From: DATADD01 sp046262355
GTDB taxonomy: Bacteria; Actinomycetota; CADDZG01; WHSQ01
DNA: 55,485 nt
Assembly: GCA_046262355.1 (NCBI GenBank)
Contig: JBHEMX010000083.1
Span: 1-55,485, forward strand
Direction of reading: 5' to 3'
Position 1 is the first letter of the stretch; each line of letters starts with the position of its first letter. Shown here piece after piece: positions 17,162-25,708 of this stretch. Position numbers and translations under genes: made by a program. The notes beneath the pieces were generated by a model. It was given only the letters and a program-made list of their open reading frames with translations, had not been told where the DNA came from and did no database searches.

Positions 17162-17805
17162 CGGAGCGGTTGACCTTTCGGTCCGAAGACGGTCTCTCGA
17201 TCGAGGCGGAGCTCGATGCCCCCCCGAACGCCAAGGCCGGACTCGTGCTCTGCCATCCCCACCCTCAGATGGACGGAACGATGAACGCTCCGCTGCTGCT
17301 CGCGTTGAGAGACGAGCTCACGTCGAGGCGGTGGATCGTGCTCCGCTTCAACTTCCGGGGCGTCGGAGCCTCCGAGGGCGAGTCCTCCCTCGGCGGCGCA
17401 GAGCTCGCGGAGACGCGCGCGGCCATCGCCGTGCTGCGCCGGCGTGATGCCGAGCTGCCCCTCGCCATAGCGGGATGGTCCTTCGGCGGTGCGGTCGCCG
17501 TGCGCGCGGCAGCCGAGGACGACTCCCTCGTCGGGTGCGTCGGGATCGCCCCCGCGGTGCGCGCCGAGCCGGACGTGACCGACGGCCTCCCGCCGGCGGA
17601 CGAGCTCGACCTCGGCGTGCCGCTCCTGTTCGTGTGCGGCGCGCAAGACGAGGTCGTGGACCCGGAGGACTGCCGCGCCTGGAGCGAGGCGATCGAGCAC
17701 GCCGACCTCGTCGAGGTCGAGGCCGCCAACCACTTCTTCTGGGGCCGCTACGCCAAGCTCGCGACGATCGTGACGGACTGGCTCGACGGTAAGCTGAAGG
17801 CCTAG
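17158..17805 (+). CDS. Alpha/beta hydrolase, dienelactone-hydrolase-like
   Basis: Protein of 215 residues with the CHPHPQMDGTMN oxyanion segment and the nucleophile elbow GWSFGG (Ser108). An acid loop has CGAQDEVVDPED, and the C-terminal His lies in ANHFFWGRY. The catalytic triad is complete and there is no signal peptide, so it is a cytosolic esterase-like enzyme of unknown substrate. It is similar to the conserved actinobacterial/proteobacterial CHPHP family. GTG start. Its stop overlaps that of the convergent M55 peptidase by a few bases. Confidence 0.9.
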   Translation: MTERLTFRSEDGLSIEAELDAPPNAKAGLVLCHPHPQMDGTMNAPLLLALRDELTSRRWIVLRFNFRGVGASEGESSLGGAELAETRAAIAVLRRRDAELPLAIAGWSFGGAVAVRAAAEDDSLVGCVGIAPAVRAEPDVTDGLPPADELDLGVPLLFVCGAQDEVVDPEDCRAWSEAIEHADLVEVEAANHFFWGRYAKLATIVTDWLDGKLKA

Positions 17806-18611
17806 AGGTAGAGCTGCCTCCAGGCGGTCCACCAGTCGTCGGCGCGCGCTACGACCCGGCGGGGATCGACGACCTCGACGCCCCGCTTGTGGCGGAACTG
17901 CTCGACCCGATCGGGGCTCGCGACTTCGACCATGACCTCGCACGGCGAACCAGGATCGTAGGGGTCAACCCGCCCGAGATCGGCCAGCGCCGCGCGCGCT
18001 CCCGCCTCGATCATCGCCCGCGCGCGCGCCGGGACCACATGGCGCGCGCTGTAGCGGCCCAGCCCCTGCTTCACCGGCACGGTCCTGAGACCGTCGCCGA
18101 GCAGTGCCGTCGCCTCGCGACAGGTTGCGGAGTCGCCCGTGACGAGCAGCACGGGACAACCCCAATGGCCGCACAGCGCCGCGTTGATCCCCGTCTCGCC
18201 GACCCGCGTGCCGTTGAACCACAGGTTCGACCACTCCGTGCCGCTGACCGTGTGGCTCAAGACCCCGTCGGGCGTCCCGGCCATCGCATGCATGGCGACG
18301 AACAAGGCTGCATCGCAGCCCTCTTCGAGCACGCCCGTGTACTCGGTCCACTCGTTCTGGACGACGAACTCACAGCCGGGGTCGAGGGAGCCGGGGAGCA
18401 GAGAGTTGAAAGTCCATCCCTTGCCTGCGCCGTGACAGTCCATGACGACGATCTCATCGGCTCCGCCGGCGCGCGCGCCGCGCACCGCGGCATTGATCTC
18501 CTCGGTGTAGAGCCGCCGGGCCTCTTCGTAGAGCGACTCCCCTCCTTCGACCTGTTGCCACTTCGTCACGCCGGCCACGCCCTCCATGTCGCTCACTATG
18601 AACACGCGCAT
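17802..18611 (-). CDS. M55 family D-aminopeptidase (DppA-like)
   Basis: Zinc peptidase of 269 residues. The N-terminal metal-binding motif SDMEG (Asp8, Glu10) is followed by DCHGAGKGW, AMHAMAGTPDGVLSHT and NGTRVGETGINAALCGHWG, all M55 signatures. Family members form a barrel-shaped decamer and cleave D-amino-acid peptides such as D-Ala-D-Ala, suggesting peptidoglycan peptide salvage. No signal peptide. The ATG at 18611 is chosen because the motif must begin near residue 7. It is the same strand as the DUF3151 gene, 10 bases downstream. Confidence 0.93.
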   Translation of the reverse strand: MRVFIVSDMEGVAGVTKWQQVEGGESLYEEARRLYTEEINAAVRGARAGGADEIVVMDCHGAGKGWTFNSLLPGSLDPGCEFVVQNEWTEYTGVLEEGCDAALFVAMHAMAGTPDGVLSHTVSGTEWSNLWFNGTRVGETGINAALCGHWGCPVLLVTGDSATCREATALLGDGLRTVPVKQGLGRYSARHVVPARARAMIEAGARAALADLGRVDPYDPGSPCEVMVEVASPDRVEQFRHKRGVEVVDPRRVVARADDWWTAWRQLYL

Positions 18612-18621
18612 ACGCCGCTCC

Positions 18622-19041
18622 TCAGGCCGTCGGCGCTTCCGGCGCGAGCTGCTCCAGGAAGGTGCGACAGCGCGCCGCCTCGTCGTCCTCACCGAGGGCG
18701 GCCGCGGCGGCGCTCAACCCGGCCAGCGAGCGCAGGAAGCCGCGGTTGCCCTCGTGCGCCCACGGCACGCGACCACTCCCCCGCCAGCCCGCGGCCCGGA
18801 TCCGATCGAGCCCCCTGTGATAGCCGACGCGAAAGAACGCATACGCCTCCACGGCGCGCCCGTCCTCGAGCGCGCGCTCGCCCAGCTCCGCCCACGCCGC
18901 GAGGCACGCCGGCCAGCGCGCCGCGACCGCGCCGGCCTCGGCTGCGCTCGTTGCCCCGGCGAGCGCTGCGGGCGACCCGTCCGGCTCCTCGATCGTCGTG
19001 TGGGAAGGCTCGGTCAGCGGGAGCTCGGGCATGCGCGGCAT
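18622..19041 (-). CDS. DUF3151 family protein
   Basis: Protein of about 139 residues with the family's helical repeat-like core: AYAFFRVGYHRGLDRIRAAGW, VPWAHEGNRGFLRSLAGLSAAA and a C-terminal DDEAARCRTFLEQL. DUF3151 is a conserved actinobacterial family of unknown function. It has no catalytic motif or signal peptide. Two ATGs three codons apart (19041, 19032) are possible starts. Divergent from the VanZ-like gene. Confidence 0.85.
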   Translation of the reverse strand: MPRMPELPLTEPSHTTIEEPDGSPAALAGATSAAEAGAVAARWPACLAAWAELGERALEDGRAVEAYAFFRVGYHRGLDRIRAAGWRGSGRVPWAHEGNRGFLRSLAGLSAAAAALGEDDEAARCRTFLEQLAPEAPTA

Positions 19042-19094
19042 GGTAGTGCGTCGAGGGGGGCAGCGCTCACCGCTGCGCGCGTCATGATGGTGCG

Positions 19095-19502
19095 ATGTTC
19101 CGTGGAAGACGACCCCCATCGATCCGGGCGCTCGAGGTCGCGCTGTGGTGCCTCGCGTGGACGCTGCTCGTCGCGGCGGTCGCCGGATCGCTCGACCCTC
19201 AGCCCCCCGGCGCCTTCACCCTCTCGGACAAGCTCACGCACGCCCTCGGCTACCTCGTCCTGACCCTCTCGTTCCTGCTGGCCGCGGTGTGGCTGCCGGG
19301 GCGAGGTCCCGGGGTGATGCCGCACGGCGCGGCGCTAGTCACCTCTGCGATCGTAGCCGTGAGCTTCCTTATCGAGATCGTCCAGCCCATCGTCGGGCGC
19401 ACGGCCGACGTCCTCGACGCCGCCACGAACCTCCTCGGCGCCCTCTGCGGGCTGGGCATCTGGGTCATGCTCCGGGGCCGGACCGACCAGCGCGCCGCCT
19501 GA
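19095..19502 (+). CDS. VanZ-like membrane protein
   Basis: Protein of 135 residues with four predicted membrane helices (about 14-32, 47-66, 77-95, 110-127). It carries the VanZ-family polar pattern DKLTHALGY, IEIVQPIVGRTADVLDAATNLLGA. VanZ itself gives low-level teicoplanin resistance; most homologues are unassigned. The role here is unknown. A strong hairpin follows the stop. Confidence 0.85.
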   Translation: MFRGRRPPSIRALEVALWCLAWTLLVAAVAGSLDPQPPGAFTLSDKLTHALGYLVLTLSFLLAAVWLPGRGPGVMPHGAALVTSAIVAVSFLIEIVQPIVGRTADVLDAATNLLGALCGLGIWVMLRGRTDQRAA

Positions 19503-19520
19503 GACCCGGGGGGGCGGAGA

Positions 19521-19549
19521 GGAGCGGCCGCGAGAGCGGCCGCCCTCCG
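19521..19549. terminator. Bidirectional GC-rich terminator hairpin
   Basis: A perfect 8-bp inverted repeat GCGGCCGC with a GAGA tetraloop, extended by imperfect GGAG/CTCC pairing. It sits between the convergent VanZ-like and BNR-protein genes. It lacks a clear T-tract on either side. Confidence 0.7.
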
Positions 19550-19560
19550 ATCCCGCTTTG

Positions 19561-21183
19561 CTAGAGGCGTGAGTAGAAGATGTTCTCCGTGTATCCGCGA
19601 CCGCCCGGCACCTCGAGATCGACGAACCGACGCATGTCGGTCCAGGTTGCGTTTGCCTTCCCGTCGCTCCCATAGTCGAGGCTGATGTAGTCGCCGTGGA
19701 AGGTGGCGCACTTCCGGCACCCCTCCACCGCGGCCCGGAAGTACAGCGAGTTCTTCGGATGCGACATCTCGCTGGACACACGCTTGTAGGTCCACTTGCC
19801 GTGGCTGAGAGTTGCCAGCGTGGTGTGGTACCCGCCGCGGCCCTTCACGCGGTCGTGGTAGAGCACGCCGACGTCGCCGTTCGTCGGATCGACGTCGGCC
19901 CACGGGAACCACTGATCGGTTCGGCTCTTCGTCACCGGCGTCGGCCGGCCCCACTTGGCGCCATCCTTGGACTTGACGATGAACACGTTGGTGTTCGTCA
20001 CGGGGTGGTCGACGTCGTGCCGCCCCGCGCGGTTATCCGTGAAGGTGAGATACAGCTTGCCGCTATCGGGATCGGCGACGATGTTCCCGTAGGTTGGGAC
20101 CCGGAGCTGGTAGCCGGTCAACGTCTGTCGACCGTCGACGTTCAGCGGGAAGTCTCGGCTTCCATCCTCCTGGTCGGCCACGTGCACGGGGTTCCTCCAC
20201 GTCTCGCCGCCGTCCTTCGAGCTCACGACCAGGTACTGGTCCTCGAACACCTCGCCGGCTTCCCACGCCGCCTCGTGCTGCTCATTCTGAAAGGCCACGT
20301 AGACCTTTCCGCCCGGACCGACGGTTGGAACGGAGCCCTGGTCCTCATCGCAGTCGTTGCCGCCACCTTCCTCCTGATAGGTGCACGTGGGACTGCTGCC
20401 CGAGATCTCCTGTGGCTCGGACCACGTGGCACCGCCGTCGTCGCTGTGGGACTCGAAGATGGGCGACTCGATGTAGGCACCGAACTCGCGGCGGAAGCGG
20501 CTCCACGTCAAGTAGGTGCGGCCGTAGAAGGGAGAGCCCGGATCGGTGTCGGTGACGATCCATTCCTTGTCGTTGAAGAGCTGAAGGGGGTCGTCGTCGT
20601 CGCCGGAGCCCTCCTGGACCACGGTGGGCTCCTCCCAGGTGAGGCCCCCGTCCTTCGACAGGGACACGACGACGTCGCCGTTGGTGGCGAGCCCCTCTTC
20701 GGTGAACTCGAAGTTCAGCGAGGAATGGATCGCGTTTCCGCTCACCGGATCGATGGCCGTGACGGGATCGCTCCCGATGTCGTTCGGCGATCCGGCCGAC
20801 ATGTCACCGGTGTGCCACGTCTTACCGCCGTCGAAGGTCGTGTACCACTGGTCGCAGCAGGACTCGTAGTCGTTCGAGCTTGCGATCATGTGCTTCGGAT
20901 CCACGGGGTCCACGACGATGTGGGGCTCGTTGTTCGGCGTCTCGAACTCGGGGTCGTCGCAGTCGAGATTGAGGTTGTTGGGCGCGCCGTTCACGACGCA
21001 CTCCTCGGATGACGGCACGAAGCCGGACGGAGCCGCCTGCTCTGCGGCCGCCAGTCTCTTCAGTGCCCGATGACGCAAGAAGAAGCGCGACGTATCGGCG
21101 TCGCCTTGTGCACCCGCCCGGCCAACCTGCACCAGCGACGCCATCACGAGAACGCAGGTCGCTACAGCCCACAGTCGCTTCAA
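19561..21183 (-). CDS. Secreted sialidase-fold (BNR/Asp-box) protein
   Basis: Protein of 540 residues with a Sec signal peptide (cleavage near AGAQG, about residue 26). A beta-propeller region follows, carrying at least five Asp-boxes: FDGGKTW, SKDGGLTW, SDDGGATW, SKDGGETW and SKDGAKWG. The sialidase RIP motif is not evident, so a true exo-sialidase is not assured; many such proteins are extracellular binding or glycosidase-like propellers. It uses TTG behind a strong GGAGGG site. No glycan genes are immediately adjacent. Confidence 0.85.
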   Translation of the reverse strand: MKRLWAVATCVLVMASLVQVGRAGAQGDADTSRFFLRHRALKRLAAAEQAAPSGFVPSSEECVVNGAPNNLNLDCDDPEFETPNNEPHIVVDPVDPKHMIASSNDYESCCDQWYTTFDGGKTWHTGDMSAGSPNDIGSDPVTAIDPVSGNAIHSSLNFEFTEEGLATNGDVVVSLSKDGGLTWEEPTVVQEGSGDDDDPLQLFNDKEWIVTDTDPGSPFYGRTYLTWSRFRREFGAYIESPIFESHSDDGGATWSEPQEISGSSPTCTYQEEGGGNDCDEDQGSVPTVGPGGKVYVAFQNEQHEAAWEAGEVFEDQYLVVSSKDGGETWRNPVHVADQEDGSRDFPLNVDGRQTLTGYQLRVPTYGNIVADPDSGKLYLTFTDNRAGRHDVDHPVTNTNVFIVKSKDGAKWGRPTPVTKSRTDQWFPWADVDPTNGDVGVLYHDRVKGRGGYHTTLATLSHGKWTYKRVSSEMSHPKNSLYFRAAVEGCRKCATFHGDYISLDYGSDGKANATWTDMRRFVDLEVPGGRGYTENIFYSRL

Positions 21184-21263
21184 AGATCCCTCCCTCGCCG
21201 GAAACGCATGAACCCCACCCAGCTTCTACCACGCTTCGGGGGCGCCCACCAGAAGTAGATGCT

Positions 21264-22346
21264 CTACGGCCTAACGGGCTCGGCCGGCTGGAGGCGCAAG
21301 AGCGTCACGCCCTCCCTCCACGAGAACAGCGGCTCGCAGGGCGTTTCGCCTCCGACGCTGCAACGCACCGCCTCGAGGCGACCGCGCGCGCCTCGCTTCG
21401 TGCGGGCGAAGACGAGGCCGTCGCCGTCCGGCAACCACAGGATGGTCCCCGCTGCGCCCCTCGAGCCGTCCACGGGCGAGGCGCCGGCGTGCCCCTTCTC
21501 GATCACGACCACGCGCCCGGGGCCACCTCGAGGAAGCTCGATCACCGCGAGCCGGGAGCCGTCGGGAGACCACGAACCCTCCGCCAGCGCCGCGGAGCGG
21601 CCGCCCACGCGCACCTCGTGCCCCGTGGGAGCGCCGTCGGCCAGCTCGAGCATCTCGGCGCCGTCACTCGTGACGCGGAGCAGCCAGCGCCCATCGGGCG
21701 AGCCGCCCCAGATCTCGCTCGGGGCCAGCGCCAGCGTCGCCCGTTGCCCCTCCGGCGACACCGCGATCGTCGCCGCCAGGTCGCGGGCGTCCGACACCAG
21801 CAGCCACTCGCCCACCCACGCAAGGAGTCCCCAGGCGCCGGCGGGCAACAGGATGCGCCGCTCCATCGTGCGGGGGTCCAGCGACACGACCTCGGCCTCG
21901 CCCCGGCAGATCTCGCCCGAGCACCTCCGCTCCTCGACCGGGCGCAGCCAGGCAAGCGTCGCGCCGTCGTCGCTCCACAGCGGCGAGAATCCCGCGCCGA
22001 CCGCGCGCACCTGGTCCGAGGCGAGGTCCAGGAGCCTGACGACGGGCAGCTCGGCGAAGTCCTCGTCGCCGGGGCCGGCCTCGTCCGACACCGACGCGAT
22101 CCAGCGAGCGGGGGCGGCGTAGGCATCCGGCGAGGGAAGCTGCGTGACCTTCTCGTCCTCGCCGGTCGCCAGCTCCAGGGTGCGCAATGAGGAGCCGTCG
22201 GCGTAGAGCAGCGCGAGACCAGAACGTTGTCCCCGTTCGCCTGCGTCGCGCGGGAGGTCTTGGTTCTCTCCCGCGGTGCAGGCCGGCGCCGCGACACATG
22301 CGGCGGTCAGGACGGCGCCCAGCGCCCTCTTCCCGCGCCGGAGCAC
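21264..22346 (-). CDS. TolB/WD40-like beta-propeller lipoprotein
   Basis: About 360 residues starting at a GTG six bases after the stop of the M15 peptidase gene. The N-terminus has a basic start, a hydrophobic stretch and two cysteines (TAAC, APAC), consistent with a lipoprotein signal. Repeats of the type SPLWSDDGATLAWL, SPDGRWLLRVTSDG, SPDGSRLAVIEL and LPDGDGLVFAR are TolB/PD40 propeller blades. It is likely an outer-face membrane-anchored binding protein; function unknown. Coupling with the cell-wall peptidase suggests an envelope role. Confidence 0.8.
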   Translation of the reverse strand: MLRRGKRALGAVLTAACVAAPACTAGENQDLPRDAGERGQRSGLALLYADGSSLRTLELATGEDEKVTQLPSPDAYAAPARWIASVSDEAGPGDEDFAELPVVRLLDLASDQVRAVGAGFSPLWSDDGATLAWLRPVEERRCSGEICRGEAEVVSLDPRTMERRILLPAGAWGLLAWVGEWLLVSDARDLAATIAVSPEGQRATLALAPSEIWGGSPDGRWLLRVTSDGAEMLELADGAPTGHEVRVGGRSAALAEGSWSPDGSRLAVIELPRGGPGRVVVIEKGHAGASPVDGSRGAAGTILWLPDGDGLVFARTKRGARGRLEAVRCSVGGETPCEPLFSWREGVTLLRLQPAEPVRP

Positions 22347-22351
22347 CCTGG

Positions 22352-23320
22352 CTAATCGCGCCCGTCGAGCTCGGAGGGTTCGCCCGCGCGCGCGAGGGCC
22401 TCGACCTCCGCACGCGCTGGGACCAGCGAGCCCGCGCCGGGTCGACCGGCCCGAACCGCCTCGATGACGCCCGTCGTCGTCACGAGGGGACGGGCGATGC
22501 GCGCTTTCTCCCCCCAGCACGGGTTGCCGCCGGCGTCGAGCTCCCGCCCCTTCGCGTCCTGGACGGGCCACCACCAGAAGCGCGATGAGGCCAGATCGGC
22601 ATTGTCGATGCGCACGTCGAAGTGGTTGTGCGTCAACGACGCATAACAGCCGATGCCGTGGAACTCGCTGCGCTTCGCGAGCCGCCGCTCGCGGTGGTTC
22701 GTGACGCCGGCCATCCGGTTGTCGGCCGCCGTCGCATACATGTGCTGCGACGCGCGCGCGCCTCCGATGCAGTCGTTGTAGGCGACGCTGCGGAAGCCGG
22801 AGTTGATCCCGATCGCGGTCTTGCCGCCCTTGGCCCTGAGCGCCTCGAGCCTCCACATCAGGCGGCGCGCGTTGCGCCGCGCGCGCCGGCGGCTGACCAT
22901 GCCCCCGCGATACGTCCCTGCATACGCGTTGGCGCGCGCCGAACAGGCGGCGTTGTGGTTCTGATCGAACTCCGTCCAGTCGAAGTGGGCGGTCGAGCGG
23001 TCCCGGTCCTTGAGCTTCTCGAGGCGCGCCATGGTTGCCGGTCCGGCGATGCCGTCGACGGGCAGGCCGTAGTGCCTCTGGAAGACCTTGACGGCTTCGA
23101 CCGTCTGGGTCCCGTAGACGCCGTCCAGCACGAAATGCACCTGCTGCCTGCTGTCCGGGTACCACCCCGCGACCCGCACCTGCAGGGCCTTGACGGCCCG
23201 CCCGCTGTCCCCGGGGGCGAGGCTCGCACCTCCCGCCGCCACCGCGGGCGAGAGGGACAGGAATTGGATGACTGCCGTGGAGGCGGCGAGGATCAGCGGC
23301 CCACCGCGTCTGCTTCCCAT
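22352..23320 (-). CDS. Exported peptidoglycan-binding M15-type D,D-carboxypeptidase-like protein
   Basis: Protein of 322 residues. A signal peptide (to about residue 28, AVAAGG) is followed by a PG_binding_1 domain (about 33-105, GDSGRAVKALQ... DGVYGTQTVEAVKVFQ). A catalytic M15A domain has zinc ligands in SQHMYATAADNR and HNHFDVR. It would bind the wall and cleave D-Ala-D-Ala-type crosslink peptides. Several cysteines (NDCIGG, GIGCYAS, NPCWG) could form disulfides. Divergent from the oxidoreductase gene by 243 bases. Confidence 0.9.
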   Translation of the reverse strand: MGSRRGGPLILAASTAVIQFLSLSPAVAAGGASLAPGDSGRAVKALQVRVAGWYPDSRQQVHFVLDGVYGTQTVEAVKVFQRHYGLPVDGIAGPATMARLEKLKDRDRSTAHFDWTEFDQNHNAACSARANAYAGTYRGGMVSRRRARRNARRLMWRLEALRAKGGKTAIGINSGFRSVAYNDCIGGARASQHMYATAADNRMAGVTNHRERRLAKRSEFHGIGCYASLTHNHFDVRIDNADLASSRFWWWPVQDAKGRELDAGGNPCWGEKARIARPLVTTTGVIEAVRAGRPGAGSLVPARAEVEALARAGEPSELDGRD

Positions 23321-23563
23321 CCTCGCCCCCTTCGGTAAGCGCGGAGTCGAACAGAACCTCGTGCGAGTCGCGGATTATGGCACGCGCGCCGCAGACACGC
23401 ATCACGAGGGCAAGGCGCGAGGAGTCGAGCGTACCTGGAAGTACGTGAGCGACGAGCCATCAGCAACGCAGCCATCGGTGATGCAGGGGCGCTCGAATGC
23501 GTCGTGATTTACGCGGAGGGGCACTAGCATCCGTGGCACGACGATCGGGGGCGAGGGGCGCTG
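23321..23563. other. Divergent intergenic region (peptidase / sugar oxidoreductase)
   Basis: The 243 bases are expected to carry both promoters. I see a small CGTAC...GTACG inverted repeat near 23430 and a GAGGGG ribosome site before the plus-strand ATG. There is no convincing promoter pair, RNA gene or terminator. Confidence 0.5.
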
Positions 23564-24736
23564 ATGAGTGACATCGAGGTAGGGGTCATCGGCACGGGGT
23601 TCGCGGCGTCCTCGCACATCGATGCGTTGCAGCGCCTGCCTCGGGTGCACGTGGCGGCCATCGCGGGAAGCTCCCAGGACAAGGCAGATGCGGCCGCGCG
23701 CCGCTTCAACCTGGGCGCAGGGTTCGGAGACTATCGCTCCTTGCTCGATGACGACTCGATCGAGGTCGTGCACAACTGCACGCCGAACGACCTCCACGCG
23801 GAGATCAACGCCGCCGTCATCGACGCCGGCAAGCATCTGCTGTCGGAGAAGCCCCTCGCGCTCGACAGCCGTCAGACCGCAGCGCTCACGCGCGCCGCTT
23901 CGTCCTCGCCACTCGTCACGGCGGTGTGCTTCAACTACCGTCACTACCCGTTGGTCCGTCAGGCCAAGTCGATGCTCGCATCCGGAACCTACGGACGCAC
24001 TCATTTCGTCCACGGCGGCTACCTCCAGGATTGGCTCCTTCACGAGGACGACTGGAACTGGCGGCTCGACTCCGTACGCGCGGGAGCGTCGCGCGCCGTC
24101 GCCGACATCGGATCCCACTGGATCGATCTCGTGCAGTACGTCACGGGAGAGCGCGTGCAAAGCGTCTTCGCCGACCTCACCACGTTGCATCCTGAGCGAG
24201 CGCGACCCGCAGGGGAGGTCGAGACCTTCGCGCGCTCGGGAAGCGACACGAGTGAGCGGGTGCGCATCCACACGGAAGACTTCGGAACGATCGCTCTGCG
24301 CTTCGCAAGCGGAGCGCGCGGCGCGCTCAACGTCTCCCAGGTGAGCCCGGGACGAAAGAACCATCTCCACTGGGAGATCGACACCTCCCACGCAGCGTTC
24401 GGGTGGGACCAGGAGGAGCCCAACCGGCTGTGGATCGGTCGACGCGACGAGGCCAACACCGAGCTCGTGCGCGACCCCTCTCTCCTCGTCCCAGAGGCGG
24501 CGGCGCTGACGCACTTCCCCGGCGGCCATCAGGAGGGGTGGCCGGACGGTCTCAGGAACCTGTTCATCGACACCTACTCCGCGATCGAGGCGCGCGCCCG
24601 CGGACGAACGTACGAGCCGTCGTTCGCGACCTTCGCCGACGCCCATCAGGTAACTCTGACGGTGGAGGCCATCGTCGCAAGCAGCAGGTCGGGCACATGG
24701 ATCGACGTGACGGCGAACCGGGAGGTGGGCGCATGA
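23564..24736 (+). CDS. Gfo/Idh/MocA family NAD(P)-dependent oxidoreductase
   Basis: Protein of 390 residues. The N-terminal Rossmann domain has GVIGTGFAASSH for dinucleotide binding, the SEKPLAL motif with the catalytic-region Lys96, and a C-terminal alpha/beta domain. Family members oxidise or epimerise sugars, sugar acids or inositols at a ring hydroxyl. The stop overlaps the ATG of the next gene, a TIM-barrel isomerase, which is the typical pairing in cyclitol and sugar oxidation pathways. The specific substrate is unknown. Confidence 0.92.
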   Translation: MSDIEVGVIGTGFAASSHIDALQRLPRVHVAAIAGSSQDKADAAARRFNLGAGFGDYRSLLDDDSIEVVHNCTPNDLHAEINAAVIDAGKHLLSEKPLALDSRQTAALTRAASSSPLVTAVCFNYRHYPLVRQAKSMLASGTYGRTHFVHGGYLQDWLLHEDDWNWRLDSVRAGASRAVADIGSHWIDLVQYVTGERVQSVFADLTTLHPERARPAGEVETFARSGSDTSERVRIHTEDFGTIALRFASGARGALNVSQVSPGRKNHLHWEIDTSHAAFGWDQEEPNRLWIGRRDEANTELVRDPSLLVPEAAALTHFPGGHQEGWPDGLRNLFIDTYSAIEARARGRTYEPSFATFADAHQVTLTVEAIVASSRSGTWIDVTANREVGA

Positions 24737-25701
24737 AGCTGGGCGTTCTTACGGTCCTCTATCAGGACCTGTCGTTGTCCGAGGCTCTCGACAAGGTTCA
24801 GGCGATGGGCGTTCAGGCGATCGAGCTCGGCACGGGTAACTATCCCGGCAGCCATCACTGCGATCCGGACCACCTGCTCGACGATCCGGGCAGAGCACGC
24901 TCCCTCAAGAGCTCCGTGGAGGATCGCGGACTGATCATCAGCGCGCTGAGCCAGCACGGCAACCCACTGCATCCCAACCAAGAGCTCGCGCGCGCGTCGC
25001 ACGAGACGTGGCGCAAGACGCTGCAGCTTGCCGAGCTCCTCGAGACCTCGGTGGTCAACGGCTTCTCTGGATGTCCCGGAGACCACGATGGAGCGCGCGG
25101 CCCCAACTGGGTGACGTGCGCGTGGCCGGAGGACTACTCACACATCCTCGAGTGGCAATGGAACGAGAAGGTGCTCCCCTACTGGACCCGAGAGGCGAGC
25201 CTCGCGCGCGAGCACGGCGTCTCGATCGCGTTCGAGATGCATCCCGGCTTCGTCGTCTACAACCCGGAGACGTTGCTGCGGCTCCGAGGAGCCGTGGGGC
25301 CGGAGATAGGCGCCAACTTCGATCCGAGCCACCTCTTCTGGCAGGGCATCGATCCCGTCGAGGCGATCAAGGTCCTCGGCAAGGCCGAGGCGATCTTCCA
25401 CGTGCATGCCAAGGACACCTACATCGACGCGGGAAACGTCCGGCTCAACGGGGTGCTCGACACCAAGAGCTATGACCGCGTCCTCGACCGGGCCTGGAGC
25501 TTTCGGACCGTGGGCTACGGCCACAGCGAGAAGGTGTGGCGCGACATCGTGAGCGCGTTGCGCGCGGTCGGCTACGACCATGTGGTGAGCATCGAGCACG
25601 AGGACGGCCTCGTCTCGATCGACGAGGGCCTCAAGAAGGCCGTGGATCTCCTCGACGCGATCCTCTTCCACGAGGAGAAAGTGACGATGTGGTGGGCCTG
25701 A
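24733..25701 (+). CDS. Xylose isomerase-like TIM barrel sugar epimerase/isomerase
   Basis: Protein of 322 residues of the AP-endonuclease-2/xylose-isomerase-like fold. It opens with MKLGVLTVLYQDLSLSEAL. Metal-ligand candidates lie in IAFEMHPGFVVYN (Glu/His), NFDPSHLFWQGID (Asp/His), FHVHAKDT (His/Asp) and SIEHED (Glu). Related enzymes include IolE, IolI and hydroxypyruvate isomerase. ATGA overlap with the preceding oxidoreductase implies the two act in sequence on one sugar-derived substrate. The gene ends 7 bases from the convergent kinase gene. Confidence 0.9.
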   Translation: MKLGVLTVLYQDLSLSEALDKVQAMGVQAIELGTGNYPGSHHCDPDHLLDDPGRARSLKSSVEDRGLIISALSQHGNPLHPNQELARASHETWRKTLQLAELLETSVVNGFSGCPGDHDGARGPNWVTCAWPEDYSHILEWQWNEKVLPYWTREASLAREHGVSIAFEMHPGFVVYNPETLLRLRGAVGPEIGANFDPSHLFWQGIDPVEAIKVLGKAEAIFHVHAKDTYIDAGNVRLNGVLDTKSYDRVLDRAWSFRTVGYGHSEKVWRDIVSALRAVGYDHVVSIEHEDGLVSIDEGLKKAVDLLDAILFHEEKVTMWWA

Positions 25702-25708
25702 GCCGGGG

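Noticed and set aside
19561..21183. Firm assignment as exo-alpha-sialidase
   Set aside because: Asp-boxes define the propeller fold, but I could not find the arginine triad or RIP motif needed for a sialidase active site.
21264..23405. Single 713-residue fusion of M15 and propeller regions
   Set aside because: The M15 peptidase is encoded in a different frame with its own signal peptide; the upstream part of this long frame is low-complexity shadow.
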